Source: Smithella sp. M82
Lineage (GTDB): Bacteria > Desulfobacterota > Syntrophia > Syntrophales > Smithellaceae
Length of the DNA: 46,651 nt
Reading direction: 5' to 3'
NCBI GenBank assembly: GCA_001683985.1
Contig: MAEO01000107.1
Span: 1 to 46,651, forward strand
The notes under the pieces are model-generated. The model was not told the DNA's origin. It did not search any database and saw only the letters and a program-made list of their open reading frames with translations. Made by a program: the position numbers and the translations under genes. Below are positions 16,813 to 25,661 of this stretch, in pieces. Position 1 is the first letter of the stretch. Each line of letters opens with the position of its first letter.

Positions 16813-18804
16813 ATGATCGAAACAACCAAGTCAAAACTCTTCCAGCCATTACGGCTGTTCCTTTCTTTACTTTTAATCTGTTTTCTTATCGCCTGCGGCG
16901 GCAGTGCAGACACAGCAGATACCGGAGATGACGGAACGACAGTTACTGCTGCAAGTTTGGATCTTATAGCTTCACCTCCAACAGTAAAGTCAGACGGTTC
17001 AACAACTTCTACAATAACCGTTACGGCTCTAAATTCATCCAACGCTGCATTATCCGGTGTAGTAATAACCATGAGCACCGATACCGGTAATCTAAGCACG
17101 GAAAGTGTTACGACTGGTGATGAAGGTACAGCAATACTAACTTTTTCTTCAGGCAGTAATCCTATTAATCGCACGGCGACAATCACGGCAACTTCAGGAA
17201 GCATATCTTCGCATGTTCAAGTTGAAGTTGTAGACTCAACTGTAACTCTCTCACAAGACGGATCATCGCTCACTACCTCCGGCACTGATAGTATAACACT
17301 AACAATCACCGCTAAGAATGCAGGCGGATATGGAGTAAACGGCGCCAGTGTTATTTTGACTCAATCATCAACGGACGGCGGGAGTGTGACTTTCGCGTCT
17401 TCTACCGGAACTACCAGCACTATTGATTCCACTGTTGGTGTATTTAAAACTACGATAACCGGGGCAACGGCCGGTACTGTAACCATCATTGCCCGGGCGT
17501 TAGGCGCCTCAGCTTCCACCAACGTAACTGTAGCTACCGCGGCTCAAACATTTGCCATTGACAAACAATGGTTGGATACCGTTGATATCGGTAATCCCAA
17601 TCCATCTGCTATGGAAGTCGGTCAAGATTTACAGATTCAAGTAAATGTGCCTACTTCAGTTGCCAATGTTACCTTTTCCTCAACGCTGGGATCATGGGTG
17701 GGCGGAAGCGGAAGTTGGATACAGGTAGCAGCCGCTGGTGTTTCCCCAAACAGAAAGGCTACTGCTACACTAAACACAGCGGCTATCGGAACTGCTGATG
17801 TCATGGTGTACAATTCGGAAAACATCTCCTTGAATGATACGATGCAAGTTTATATGACTTCAGACGCCAGTCCCCATAGTATAATTCTTCAGGCGTCACC
17901 TACCGTAGTTGCTATCAATACTGGTACCTCAACTATAACTGCCACCGTGCGTGATTCAGGCGGTTTTGTTGTAGCCAATCAGCCCGTTTCATTTTCAATA
18001 GTCAATCCTACCGGTGGAGGTGAAACTATTTCACCGGCGGTAGTGCAAACTTCCATCAGCGGGCAAGCTAGTACAACATTTACTGCAGGATCATTAACAT
18101 CGTATGATGCGGGAGGTGTTAAAATCCACGCGGAAGTTATAGGAACTGCACCAATGGTTGAAACCGGAGTGGCGCCATCCGGAAACGACGCGGCAGTGGT
18201 TATAGGCGGAAAACCGGGATCTATAGCTTTTGGACAAGCCACTGTTTTGACAGAGACTGGAGGAGGATCTAACTATGTGCAGGCGATGTCTGTATTGGTC
18301 ACTGATATCAGTGGTAATCCCGTTTCAGGAGCTACCGTAAGTCTGAGTGCCTGGCCTATTGCCTGGAGTACAGGTATAATGGCAGCCTGTGCCTACGACC
18401 CTGATGACGGTATAAATCAGGGCACATTCCTGAACGAAGACGTTAATGAAAACTTGATTCTTGATGCGTATACTGTTCATCCGCCACCAAATGAGGATGG
18501 TTTAAGACTATATTACAACGGTGGCACAGCAGCTACTACTCCGGGAAATCCAGACACTTATATTACACCGACTAATTCGGCTGGCGGCTCTGTCCCGGCA
18601 ACGGTAACAACCGATTCAAACGGTGTGGCAACTTTCAATCTTACGTATCCAAAGCAAAGCGCAATCTGGACAATAACTAGAATCCGTGCCAGCACAATTG
18701 TTCAGGGTTCAGAAACAGTCGGTCAGACAATTTTCCGCCTGCCGTGCACTGACAATGATTGCGGCTCTACCTGCCGGCTGGGCAATTCACCATATACGTT
18801 CTAA
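16813..18804 (+). CDS. Surface lipoprotein with bacterial Ig-like (Big-1) repeats
   Basis: A 663-residue lipoprotein. The hydrophobic leader ends in the lipobox FLIACGG near residue 33. The mature chain is a string of about five intimin/invasin-type Big-1 domains (about residues 50-140, 145-245, 250-345, 350-455 and 465-640), each with a TVKSDG- or TVVAIN-type first strand, an A-x-V-x-N/D-S-x-G-x-x-V turn and a G-x-A-x-x-x-F strand. Such chains present something at the cell surface or bridge to a partner. The last 20 residues carry four cysteines (CTDNDCGSTC and one before), unusual in Big-1 proteins. AAGGAGAG before the ATG and a strong promoter suggest good expression. No homologue is named from memory. 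Confidence 0.85.
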   Translation: MIETTKSKLFQPLRLFLSLLLICFLIACGGSADTADTGDDGTTVTAASLDLIASPPTVKSDGSTTSTITVTALNSSNAALSGVVITMSTDTGNLSTESVTTGDEGTAILTFSSGSNPINRTATITATSGSISSHVQVEVVDSTVTLSQDGSSLTTSGTDSITLTITAKNAGGYGVNGASVILTQSSTDGGSVTFASSTGTTSTIDSTVGVFKTTITGATAGTVTIIARALGASASTNVTVATAAQTFAIDKQWLDTVDIGNPNPSAMEVGQDLQIQVNVPTSVANVTFSSTLGSWVGGSGSWIQVAAAGVSPNRKATATLNTAAIGTADVMVYNSENISLNDTMQVYMTSDASPHSIILQASPTVVAINTGTSTITATVRDSGGFVVANQPVSFSIVNPTGGGETISPAVVQTSISGQASTTFTAGSLTSYDAGGVKIHAEVIGTAPMVETGVAPSGNDAAVVIGGKPGSIAFGQATVLTETGGGSNYVQAMSVLVTDISGNPVSGATVSLSAWPIAWSTGIMAACAYDPDDGINQGTFLNEDVNENLILDAYTVHPPPNEDGLRLYYNGGTAATTPGNPDTYITPTNSAGGSVPATVTTDSNGVATFNLTYPKQSAIWTITRIRASTIVQGSETVGQTIFRLPCTDNDCGSTCRLGNSPYTF

Positions 18805-18825
18805 CGGTTACTTCTTAGATGATTT

Positions 18826-18861
18826 TAAAAAGCCGGCTCTGAAGCAGAGTCGGCTTTTTTA
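18826..18861. terminator. Bidirectional intrinsic terminator
   Basis: AAAAAGCCGGCTCTG (18827-18841) pairs with CAGAGTCGGCTTTTTT (18845-18860), with one non-Watson-Crick position. A-run and T-run flanks on both sides let it end the Big-1 lipoprotein transcript and the convergent holA transcript. The last bases overlap the holA stop codon. Confidence 0.85.
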
Positions 18862-20202
18862 CGCACAGGCTTTGATCAAAAACATCTCCAGCAACAATTG
18901 CGGACTGGATGCGGAAGTTTTAAAGGCGCGGTCAAGCTCCAGCAAATCATCAAGAAATCTGATCAGGCGGTCATTGTTAAAGCGGATGCAGTTGCGCAGC
19001 GCATTGTACACAACAAAGGGATGCTGGCTGAAAATAAGGCCTTCGCGCCTTGCCGAAGGATTGCTCAATTCGCCGACGGCAGGATAAAGAACTTTCTGAA
19101 ACCAGCCGTATTCCATGGATGAAGTGAATTTCGGCAGTTTTCCCGAATCAACCAGAATTCTGGCCTGCAGTAAAAATCGGATTTCCCGAATCATCATGGT
19201 CAGAATCATCAAATGGTGTGTTCCCTGATCCAGAAGATTTTTCAGAGCATCAAGCGCCGCCAGTTGATTTTTTTCGCTCAGGGCGGTCGTTAAAGCGAAG
19301 ATATTATCCTCTTTTGTCCTGCCGACAGCCTCTTCTACGTCGTCTTTATCAATGAGCGCTTTGTCCCCGACGTAAGAAATAAGCTTTTCCAGTTCCGACA
19401 TGGAACGTCTTAAATCGAAGCCGGTTTTCCGGCCCAGGGCAACCCAGGCGGCAGGCGATAATTTTTTACCCTGGCTCTCCAGCAGTCGCTGTGCCTGCCT
19501 CTGGAGTGTTTCTTTTTTGGCTGTCTCACTTTTGACTGCGCCGAAATGATGGACAACACCTGCTTCGGCAACAATTTTGTAGAGTTTTTTTCGCTTATCC
19601 ACATCTTCAGCCGTAAGAATCAGGCAGTTTCCCGCAGGCAATCCACTTTTGAAAATTTCTTCCAGGCGCTCAATTTTATCGGTACCGGAGGCCTCAGATA
19701 ATCCTGAATCGGAACAGATTTCCAAAATGCGGGGCAGCCATTTTTCGCGCTCTTCTCCCGCATCTCCCTTTACGATCCTGCTCCATTCATCATCCGTTAT
19801 TTTTTGCCATCCGTTATTTTGCAAATCTTCCAGGGAAAAACCGGCTATTTCTAAAAAAGTCAAAAAATATTTTGCCGCTTTCGCCGGCTGTTCATCTATG
19901 CTGCCGCGTATCTTTTGAATGAGTTTGGCAAGATTTTCCCGGGACTGAAAAATAGTTGTGTTTTGAACAACAACTACTTTCCTGTCGCCCAACAGGGAAG
20001 GTGTCAGGATATTTTCCATCAGGCTGTCAATATCGGTATTTTCGCCGTCAAGATAAAACAGACTAAAATCACGGGAACCGTCCGGTAATATTATATCCAG
20101 AATTTTATTGAGGGTTTCATTGATTAGATATTCTTCTTCTCCGTAAAGAAGGTAACAGGGCGCAATAATATCTTTTTTTAGATCGGCAAAGATTTTTTCC
20201 AT
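18859..20202 (-). CDS. holA: DNA polymerase III delta subunit, HolA, with an insertion
   Basis: A 447-residue clamp-loader delta subunit, which opens the beta sliding clamp. The N-terminal PCYLLYGEEEYLINETL (about residues 15-31) and the later RDFSLFYLDGEN strand are typical, as are the C-terminal helical parts GRKTGFDLRRSMSELEKL and QHPFVVYNALR. E. coli HolA has about 343 residues. The extra length is mostly one charged segment between about residues 85 and 185, inserted in the first domain between the VVVV strand and the CLILTAE strand. The frame is intact through the insertion. There is no clear ribosome site before the ATG at 20202. The LOG-family gene lies 25 bases upstream on the same strand. 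Confidence 0.9.
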   Translation of the reverse strand: MEKIFADLKKDIIAPCYLLYGEEEYLINETLNKILDIILPDGSRDFSLFYLDGENTDIDSLMENILTPSLLGDRKVVVVQNTTIFQSRENLAKLIQKIRGSIDEQPAKAAKYFLTFLEIAGFSLEDLQNNGWQKITDDEWSRIVKGDAGEEREKWLPRILEICSDSGLSEASGTDKIERLEEIFKSGLPAGNCLILTAEDVDKRKKLYKIVAEAGVVHHFGAVKSETAKKETLQRQAQRLLESQGKKLSPAAWVALGRKTGFDLRRSMSELEKLISYVGDKALIDKDDVEEAVGRTKEDNIFALTTALSEKNQLAALDALKNLLDQGTHHLMILTMMIREIRFLLQARILVDSGKLPKFTSSMEYGWFQKVLYPAVGELSNPSARREGLIFSQHPFVVYNALRNCIRFNNDRLIRFLDDLLELDRAFKTSASSPQLLLEMFLIKACA

Positions 20203-20227
20203 GACTCAAAAGCGCCAAATCAGAAGA

Positions 20228-20881
20228 TTAAATTATAACGTATTTCTTTATGAGTTTAACGACTTCTTCCGGTTCATCGACAACCTGAAGTAAATCAAGA
20301 TCGGGAGGAGAAATTTTACATTCCTGCAACATGGTCTTTTTCAGCCAATCCAGTAATCCCTGCCAGTAATCACTCCCCATCAAAATCAAAGGAAACGATT
20401 TTATTTTTTTGGTTTGAATCAAGGTAAGCGCTTCAAAAAGTTCATCCATAGTACCGAAGCCGCCGGGCAGGATGACATAAGCAACGGCATATTTGACAAA
20501 CATCACCTTGCGAATAAAGAAATATTTATAATGAAGACTGATATTGGCAAAGGCGTTTGGTTTTTGTTCAAACGGCAATTGAATATTCATTCCCACCGAT
20601 TTGCCGCCGGCTTCAGCAGCGCCTTTATTGGCTGCCTCCATTATTCCGCCGCCGCCGCCTGTTATCACACTAAATCCGTTTTGAACCAGAAGCCGGGCCA
20701 GTGTTTCTGCCTTTTGATAATAAATATTATCGGGTTTGAGTCTGGCCGAACCGAAAAAAGTAACGGCATTATGCACTTTAGAAAGAGTTTCAATGCCCTC
20801 AACAAATTCAGCCATAATTCGAAATACACGCCACGATTCATCAATGGACAGAGAATCAATTACATATTGTTTTTCTTCCAT
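20228..20881 (-). CDS. LOG-family nucleotide 5'-monophosphate phosphoribohydrolase
   Basis: A 217-residue LOG-family protein (TIGR00730 group). The fold is Rossmann-like, with TFFGSARLKP, GGGGGIMEAANKGA and PGGFGTMDELFE (residues 139-150), the PGGxGTxxE signature that hydrolyses the N-glycosidic bond of nucleoside monophosphates. Family members release cytokinin bases in plants and some bacteria. In other bacteria they act on AMP or other nucleotides, and the physiological substrate here cannot be told. A GGGAG lies before the ATG. It is followed after 25 bases by holA and preceded by rpsU, with no functional link obvious. Confidence 0.9.
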   Translation of the reverse strand: MEEKQYVIDSLSIDESWRVFRIMAEFVEGIETLSKVHNAVTFFGSARLKPDNIYYQKAETLARLLVQNGFSVITGGGGGIMEAANKGAAEAGGKSVGMNIQLPFEQKPNAFANISLHYKYFFIRKVMFVKYAVAYVILPGGFGTMDELFEALTLIQTKKIKSFPLILMGSDYWQGLLDWLKKTMLQECKISPPDLDLLQVVDEPEEVVKLIKKYVII

Positions 20882-20941
20882 AAGGCATTACTCCCAAAAC
20901 TCATAATTGAAGCCATAATCGAACATTACTATATCAGCGGA

Positions 20942-21133
20942 TTATGGTCTGCGCCGTCTTTGAACTTTGGCCAGTCTTCGCTGTGCTTCAATTTTCTTTC
21001 TCTTTTGCTTTATCGAAGGCTTTTCATAAGCACGGCGGACTTTCAATTCTTTAAATAAGCCGCTTTTCGAAAGTTTATTTTTCAACAGTTTTAGAGCCTT
21101 TTCTACATCATTGTCAATTACTCTTACTTCCAA
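20942..21133 (-). CDS. rpsU: Small ribosomal subunit protein S21
   Basis: A 63-residue basic protein of the 30S subunit that helps position the mRNA Shine-Dalgarno helix. The sequence has the usual family pattern: a VRVIDNDVEKALKLLKNKL start, KELKVRRAYEKPS in the middle and an Arg-rich end. Translation starts at a TTG (21131-21133), with AGGAGG eight bases upstream. There is no ATG that fits. Confidence 0.95.
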   Translation of the reverse strand: MEVRVIDNDVEKALKLLKNKLSKSGLFKELKVRRAYEKPSIKQKRKKIEAQRRLAKVQRRRRP

Positions 21134-21212
21134 GTTAATTCCTCCTGAATTTAATTATTATCGACTAACCAATCTGACTGCGCTTCGCTTGTCATATTGG
21201 AGTCTCATCAAT

Positions 21213-21265
21213 AAAAAAGGGCAGTACGGCAAAAAGCAAATATTGTCTTTGCCGTAAACTACCCC
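21213..21265 (-). terminator. Intrinsic terminator downstream of hisC
   Basis: On the minus strand GGGTAGTTTACGGCAAA pairs with TTTGCCGTACTGCCC, with a two-base bulge and one G-U or mismatch position. It is followed by TTTTTT (21213-21218). It lies 31 bases after the hisC stop and separates the hisC operon from rpsU. Confidence 0.8.
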
Positions 21266-21295
21266 ATAATTTACAATTAATTTAAATCACGCTCC

Positions 21296-22360
21296 TTATT
21301 GGGGAACAACGCTTTTTAATGCCCTTAGCAAGCTATCGTTTTCTTTACGATTTCCTACAGTAACCCTTACGCAATCGGGCATGTGCGGCGGTATGTTTAA
21401 ATTTTTTACAACAATGCCTTCCGCAACAAGTTGTTTGTATATGCGATCTGAATCAAAAGCGCAACTAAAAAATATAAAATTTGCCTGAGAGGGGAAAGGC
21501 TTGATTCCGGCAATTTTCTGCAAACCCAGATAAAGTTCTTCACGTCTTTTGATTATTTCTTTTACCTGCGATGAAAATTCATTATGATAATCAAGGAAAA
21601 AATCAGCGGCTATTTGTGACAAAGAGTTAACATTATAAGGTAATCTTACTTTATCCAGTTGGGCAACTATCTCTTTGTTACCGATTAAAAATCCCAAACG
21701 CATCGAAGCTAATCCCAATTTGGAGAGAGTTTTCAAAAAAATCAGATTGTCGTATTTTTTCAGCAGGGGAAGCAGGGTCTGCCCGGAAAACGCGGCATAA
21801 GCTTCATCAATAACAACTATTCCGGGACTTTTTTTAATGATGGCTTCTATTTTAGCGCGGCTGAAAAGATTGCCGGTAGGACTGTTCGGACAACTCAAGA
21901 ATATTAAAGCAGGGAAGTTTTCCTTTATCTGATCAACAATGGCATCGCAATCAAGATCAAACTTCTTATTCAGGGGCACCTCTATCACGTTATTTCCTGT
22001 ATTAACCGCGATTATTTTGTACATGGAAAAAGTAGGCACAGGAACCAGCACACCTTTTATTTTGCCTTTCAGTGTCATACAAAGGATTTGAATCAGTTCG
22101 TCGGACCCGTTGCCCAACATGATCATATCTTTATCCACTCCGAAATACTTTGCGTATCTGTTGCGTAATTCAGGAGCGCCGGCTACAGGATAACGGTTGA
22201 AATCAATCCTGCTCATTTTTTCGAGAAGTTTTCTCTTCAGGGGTTCCTGAATGGTGAAAGGATTTTCATTGGCATCCATTTTTATCACACCCGCAATTTC
22301 CTGTGCGAAGTAGCCGCTTTGCTCAAATATTTTTCTATTTACAATATTCTTCCAAATCAT
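21296..22360 (-). CDS. hisC: Histidinol-phosphate aminotransferase
   Basis: A 354-residue fold-type I PLP enzyme that transaminates imidazole-acetol phosphate with glutamate in histidine synthesis. Markers are DANENPF near residue 29, GNGSDELI for PLP phosphate, CPNSPTGN at 157-164, VIDEAYAAF with the pyridine-nitrogen Asp185, LKTLSKLGLASMRLG with the Schiff-base Lys214, and a final Arg-containing VRVTVGNR. HisC homologues also act on phenylalanine, tyrosine or cobalamin precursors; with no other his genes here the exact substrate is not certain. It begins five bases after the end of the LipM-like gene, so the two are probably co-transcribed. The ribosome site is weak. Confidence 0.93.
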   Translation of the reverse strand: MIWKNIVNRKIFEQSGYFAQEIAGVIKMDANENPFTIQEPLKRKLLEKMSRIDFNRYPVAGAPELRNRYAKYFGVDKDMIMLGNGSDELIQILCMTLKGKIKGVLVPVPTFSMYKIIAVNTGNNVIEVPLNKKFDLDCDAIVDQIKENFPALIFLSCPNSPTGNLFSRAKIEAIIKKSPGIVVIDEAYAAFSGQTLLPLLKKYDNLIFLKTLSKLGLASMRLGFLIGNKEIVAQLDKVRLPYNVNSLSQIAADFFLDYHNEFSSQVKEIIKRREELYLGLQKIAGIKPFPSQANFIFFSCAFDSDRIYKQLVAEGIVVKNLNIPPHMPDCVRVTVGNRKENDSLLRALKSVVPQ

Positions 22361-22365
22361 TGATA

Positions 22366-23190
22366 TTACAACCTATTAAATATGTTTTCACCTTGCATAG
22401 TCCAACGGGTGTCATAGTATTTTCCCGTTAACTTATTTTTTAGAGTTTCTTCGGTGGATGTCAGATCTTCCTCCGCCAGATTTATATCAAGCTCATCAAT
22501 AAAACCTTTTTTCAACCGAAAGCAGACTTCTTGTATATCAACCGGTAAAGCAATTTCTTCGTTGACTGATGTCACTGTTTCTCTGAGTTGTTGTATCTGC
22601 TCGAAAGTGCGCGAAGGCAGTAAAAAATCCGCCGTCTTTGCCGCATCAAAATCCAAAAGCAATGAACCATGCTGCAAAAATCCACCTCTTCTTCTCACCT
22701 GAGCGCTGCCGCAAATCTTACGTCCGTTAACTAAAAGTTCATTCTTAGAAGGAACAGAAAAGCAGTATGCTTCAGATTTTCGTTCCGGTAAAATCCGTCC
22801 GCTTTCAAGTAAGTCCGCTTTTATTCCCAAATAAGCCAAGCCTTTAGCAATGCATCTGCTGATCACTTTATATGTTCCCAAGATATCTGGCGGGAATGAT
22901 TTTTCGTGATCTGAAGCGACAACGGAGTATGTAAGTTCATTAAAATGGAAAACTGCCTTGCCCCCTGTTATCCTTCTGGCAATATCGATTCCGGCACTGT
23001 AACATTTCTCAATGTTCACTTCTTTTTTTGCGTCCTGAAAATAACCAATAGAAATCGCCACCGGCTGTGAATTATAAAATCTAATCGTGGGGGCTTTTTT
23101 ATTTTTTATAGTTTCATGAAAAATCGCCTCATCTATAGCCATGTTTTCAAATATATTGTGATACTGAAAATCTAATAATCTCCATGCCAT
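22366..23190 (-). CDS. LipM-like octanoyltransferase / lipoate-protein ligase A family
   Basis: A 274-residue BPL/LplA-fold protein that moves an octanoyl or lipoyl group onto the lipoyl domain of GcvH or dehydrogenase E2. RRITGGKAVFH (72-82) is the family's substrate loop, and Lys158 in GRKICGSAQ is the conserved lysine. Cys143 in EAYCFSVPSKNEL corresponds to the catalytic cysteine of LipM octanoyltransferases, a residue that true lipoate ligases lack, so I favour LipM activity over ATP-dependent ligation. The gene lies nine bases after gcvH, the expected acceptor. Lipoate-protein ligase is the alternative call. Confidence 0.85.
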   Translation of the reverse strand: MAWRLLDFQYHNIFENMAIDEAIFHETIKNKKAPTIRFYNSQPVAISIGYFQDAKKEVNIEKCYSAGIDIARRITGGKAVFHFNELTYSVVASDHEKSFPPDILGTYKVISRCIAKGLAYLGIKADLLESGRILPERKSEAYCFSVPSKNELLVNGRKICGSAQVRRRGGFLQHGSLLLDFDAAKTADFLLPSRTFEQIQQLRETVTSVNEEIALPVDIQEVCFRLKKGFIDELDINLAEEDLTSTEETLKNKLTGKYYDTRWTMQGENIFNRL

Positions 23191-23199
23191 AGAAAAGGG

Positions 23200-23595
23200 T
23201 CAGTCTATCTCTTTTTGCGTTATAAAATCATGATAACTCGAAGCAACCATTAGATCATCTATCTGATCTAAATTATCCATTTCAATGATAACCAACCATC
23301 CGGTATCGTAAGGATCTCTGTTTATTATATCGCTGTCGTCAATAATATCTTCATTAACAACAACGATAGTGCCACTGACGGGAGCAATCAAATCCACAAC
23401 TTCTTTGACGGATTCGATAGAACCAAATGTTTCGTCACGCTCCACATAGGTATCAGCTTCCAGAAATTCCACGGAGAGAATGTCTCCCAGTCTTTCCTGA
23501 ACATAATCGGTAATTCCTATTGTAGCCATAGATCCGTCAACCCGCACCCATACGTGTTCGGAACTATAAAGCACATCTTCCGGCAATACTTTCAT
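23200..23595 (-). CDS. gcvH: Glycine cleavage system H protein
   Basis: A 131-residue lipoyl carrier protein. Lys64 in the ESVKEVVDL turn is the lipoylation site, and GITDYVQERLGDI and PYDTGWLVIIE match the family. H protein shuttles the aminomethyl group between the P, T and L proteins of the glycine cleavage/synthase system. None of those genes is in the window; stand-alone gcvH next to a LipM-like gene suggests the protein may act mainly as a lipoyl-relay acceptor. GAGGT lies before the ATG. Confidence 0.96.
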   Translation of the reverse strand: MKVLPEDVLYSSEHVWVRVDGSMATIGITDYVQERLGDILSVEFLEADTYVERDETFGSIESVKEVVDLIAPVSGTIVVVNEDIIDDSDIINRDPYDTGWLVIIEMDNLDQIDDLMVASSYHDFITQKEID

Positions 23596-23624
23596 AACAG
23601 CACAACCTCTGCTTTTATTATATT

Positions 23625-24710
23625 TTATTCGATAATGATAAGTTCTTTATCCATTTTTGTAAGCTTTTCGCAACTTTTTTCTTTTACCAGCACCGTATCT
23701 TCGATTCGTATACCCCAAAATCCCGGAATATACAAACCAGGTTCAACAGTTACAACCATATTCGTTTTTAAAATATCGGTGGAATTGGATGTCAAACGCG
23801 GCGCTTCATGAACTTCCAAACCCACACCGTGTCCTGTACCGTGAACAAAGTACCGGACATATTTTTCACCAAAAATACTTCGGACGCATCTATCAATATT
23901 CGTAGCGGGAATATTTGCTTTAATACAAGCCAAAGCATGGTCATGAGCATTTTTCACTATTTGATAAGCACTTTTTTGTCTGTCTGTCAATTTTCCAAAA
24001 GCAATTGTGCAGGTTTCATCCGAGCAATAACCCTTGTACTTGACACCAAAATCAATGACAACAAAATCCCCTTTTTTTATCTTTCTATCTGTTGGTCTAG
24101 CATGGGGAAAAGCGGCATTTTCTCCCGCAGCAACAATCGTACTAAACGCAATTTCATCGGCTCCGATTCTTCGTGCTTCCAACTCCAATTCCAATGCCGC
24201 GTCCTTTTCCGTGAAACCCGGTTTTATTTTGTCAATAAGAAAACGAATGGAAGAAAAGGAAATTTCTGCGGCTTTGGTGATCAGCGCTATCTCTGTTTTA
24301 TCTTTGCAGGCCCGAAGCAATTTCAATTCATCATTTAATGGTACTAAAACTTCCCTGGAAATAGTTTTCTTTAATTGATTGTACATTCCCAAAGTTATCG
24401 AGGTTGCTTCAAAACCAACTCTTTTTAGTTTAAATTTCTTTATCGTCTGCGCAATTCCCTCAATCTTATCCTTATATTTTATAATCCGCAGACCGCTTGT
24501 TTCCACACCGGCTTGAGCAATATAACGACCGTCAACAAGCAAAATTGTTTTATCGGAATTAATCAAAAGAACACCTTCACTGCCTGTAAAACCGGAGAGG
24601 TAACGGATATTATTCATATTGAAAATAATTAAACTATCGATTTTATAGGAAGGAAAATTCTGCCGAAGATTGGCTGTTCTGTTTAGTAAAAATTTATTTT
24701 TCTGTCGCAT
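23625..24710 (-). CDS. M24 family Xaa-Pro peptidase
   Basis: A 361-residue pita-bread-fold metallopeptidase with a creatinase-like N-terminal domain (about residues 1-130). The five metal ligands are present: Asp220 and Asp231 (DFGVKYKGYCSDET), His294 (GTGHGVGLEVHE), Glu323 (VEPGLY) and Glu337 (RIEDTV). It removes N-terminal residues before proline (aminopeptidase P type) or splits Xaa-Pro dipeptides; the length fits either. The start codon overlaps the end of the upstream TPR gene by 17 bases, so the two are translationally coupled. It ends 29 bases before gcvH. Confidence 0.92.
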   Translation of the reverse strand: MRQKNKFLLNRTANLRQNFPSYKIDSLIIFNMNNIRYLSGFTGSEGVLLINSDKTILLVDGRYIAQAGVETSGLRIIKYKDKIEGIAQTIKKFKLKRVGFEATSITLGMYNQLKKTISREVLVPLNDELKLLRACKDKTEIALITKAAEISFSSIRFLIDKIKPGFTEKDAALELELEARRIGADEIAFSTIVAAGENAAFPHARPTDRKIKKGDFVVIDFGVKYKGYCSDETCTIAFGKLTDRQKSAYQIVKNAHDHALACIKANIPATNIDRCVRSIFGEKYVRYFVHGTGHGVGLEVHEAPRLTSNSTDILKTNMVVTVEPGLYIPGFWGIRIEDTVLVKEKSCEKLTKMDKELIIIE

Positions 24711-25380
24711 GCATTTTTAACCTATTGATATTTTGAAGCCAAGATGTCAACACCTTAATCAGCCTATCCGAATCAATTTTCTCGCCAACCGTCGATGAAG
24801 AATCGAGTGCTTTTTTAAGCATATCAAGTTTTGCCACAGCCTGAATATTTTGCGGCTCTTTTCTTATTATTTTTTCGAGAATTCTACGCGCTTCCGGCAA
24901 ATAACCTTGTCTTATATAGAGATCCGCCAAAGTTACTGTAAATAATTCCGGCTCGGGAATGTTTTCATCCATTACATCAATTTCATTAACAGGATGATCT
25001 TCCTGATCGAGAAGAGTCATTTTTTCAATAACTACTCTCGCGTCTTCAGCACAGGGATGCAAAGAAAGAAATTTTTCGTAACATAATGCGGCATCCTGAT
25101 GAAAACCTTTTTTTCGATAAATATCACCTATCCGCTCGAAAGCAAAAGAAAATTCCGAAATAATTTTGTCAACATCTTTCAAAATATCACGTGCTTCATC
25201 AATTCTTCCCATGCCAATGAGAGCGCTTGCGGTAATTACATAGGCATCGGCATCACCGGGCATTAACAGCAGATGCTTCTTTATGAGATCCAAAACGCTC
25301 GAGAACTTGTTCTGCTCAAGTAGTATTTCTGCCTCACGAAAAAAATTTTTACGGTCTTTCTCAGAAGTATTTTTTTCCAT
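24694..25380 (-). CDS. TPR-repeat protein, function unknown
   Basis: A 228-residue soluble protein with no signal peptide or membrane segment. Tetratricopeptide-like helical pairs cover about residues 10-110 (AREAE..LLEQNKFSSVLDLI, GMGRIDEARDIL, KKGFHQDAALCYEKFL) and a further one at about 145-185 (YIRQGYLPEARRILEKII). An acidic linker (about 120-140) joins the two parts. TPRs bind peptides or other proteins; no partner can be named. It overlaps the M24 peptidase start. A weak A-rich ribosome site precedes the ATG. Confidence 0.8.
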   Translation of the reverse strand: MEKNTSEKDRKNFFREAEILLEQNKFSSVLDLIKKHLLLMPGDADAYVITASALIGMGRIDEARDILKDVDKIISEFSFAFERIGDIYRKKGFHQDAALCYEKFLSLHPCAEDARVVIEKMTLLDQEDHPVNEIDVMDENIPEPELFTVTLADLYIRQGYLPEARRILEKIIRKEPQNIQAVAKLDMLKKALDSSSTVGEKIDSDRLIKVLTSWLQNINRLKMHATEK

Positions 25381-25661
25381 ATTTTTTCTAATCGATTAAA
25401 TCATGGGAGCCCCAAAGCAAGCTTTGAAAACCTATTCCGCAGCATGCTGCGGGGTATTATATCCATGCTTTGCAGGATAATTCGATCTACAAGTCTCAGT
25501 CGTAGATGACCTTTAGGTTGCCACCCTGTTTCTGAAACTTGGATCTCTTTATCCTCCGCTGCGCGGAATTGGAGTTTCACAATAAAAAGGACTTTTGTGC
25601 GTTAAGTAACATAGTCATGTATACAGTGTCAAGATTGGAAAGAATAAATTTTATGAATAAA
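25381..25661. repeat. Intergenic gap with palindrome and degenerate repeat motifs
   Basis: This 281-base gap has no supported gene. CCGCAGCATGCTGCGG at 25437-25452 is a perfect 16-base palindrome. The following GGATAATTCGA resembles the hairpin repeats near 44371-44463. TTTCTGAAACTT (about 25531-25542) and the TGCGC...GGAGTTTCAC block (25560-25580) resemble pieces in the gaps near 10860-10930, 21179-21209 and 44472-44501. Confidence 0.5.

Noticed and set aside
23200..23640. Glycine riboswitch ahead of gcvH
   Set aside because: Only 29 bases separate the M24 peptidase stop from gcvH, and no riboswitch-like fold is visible.
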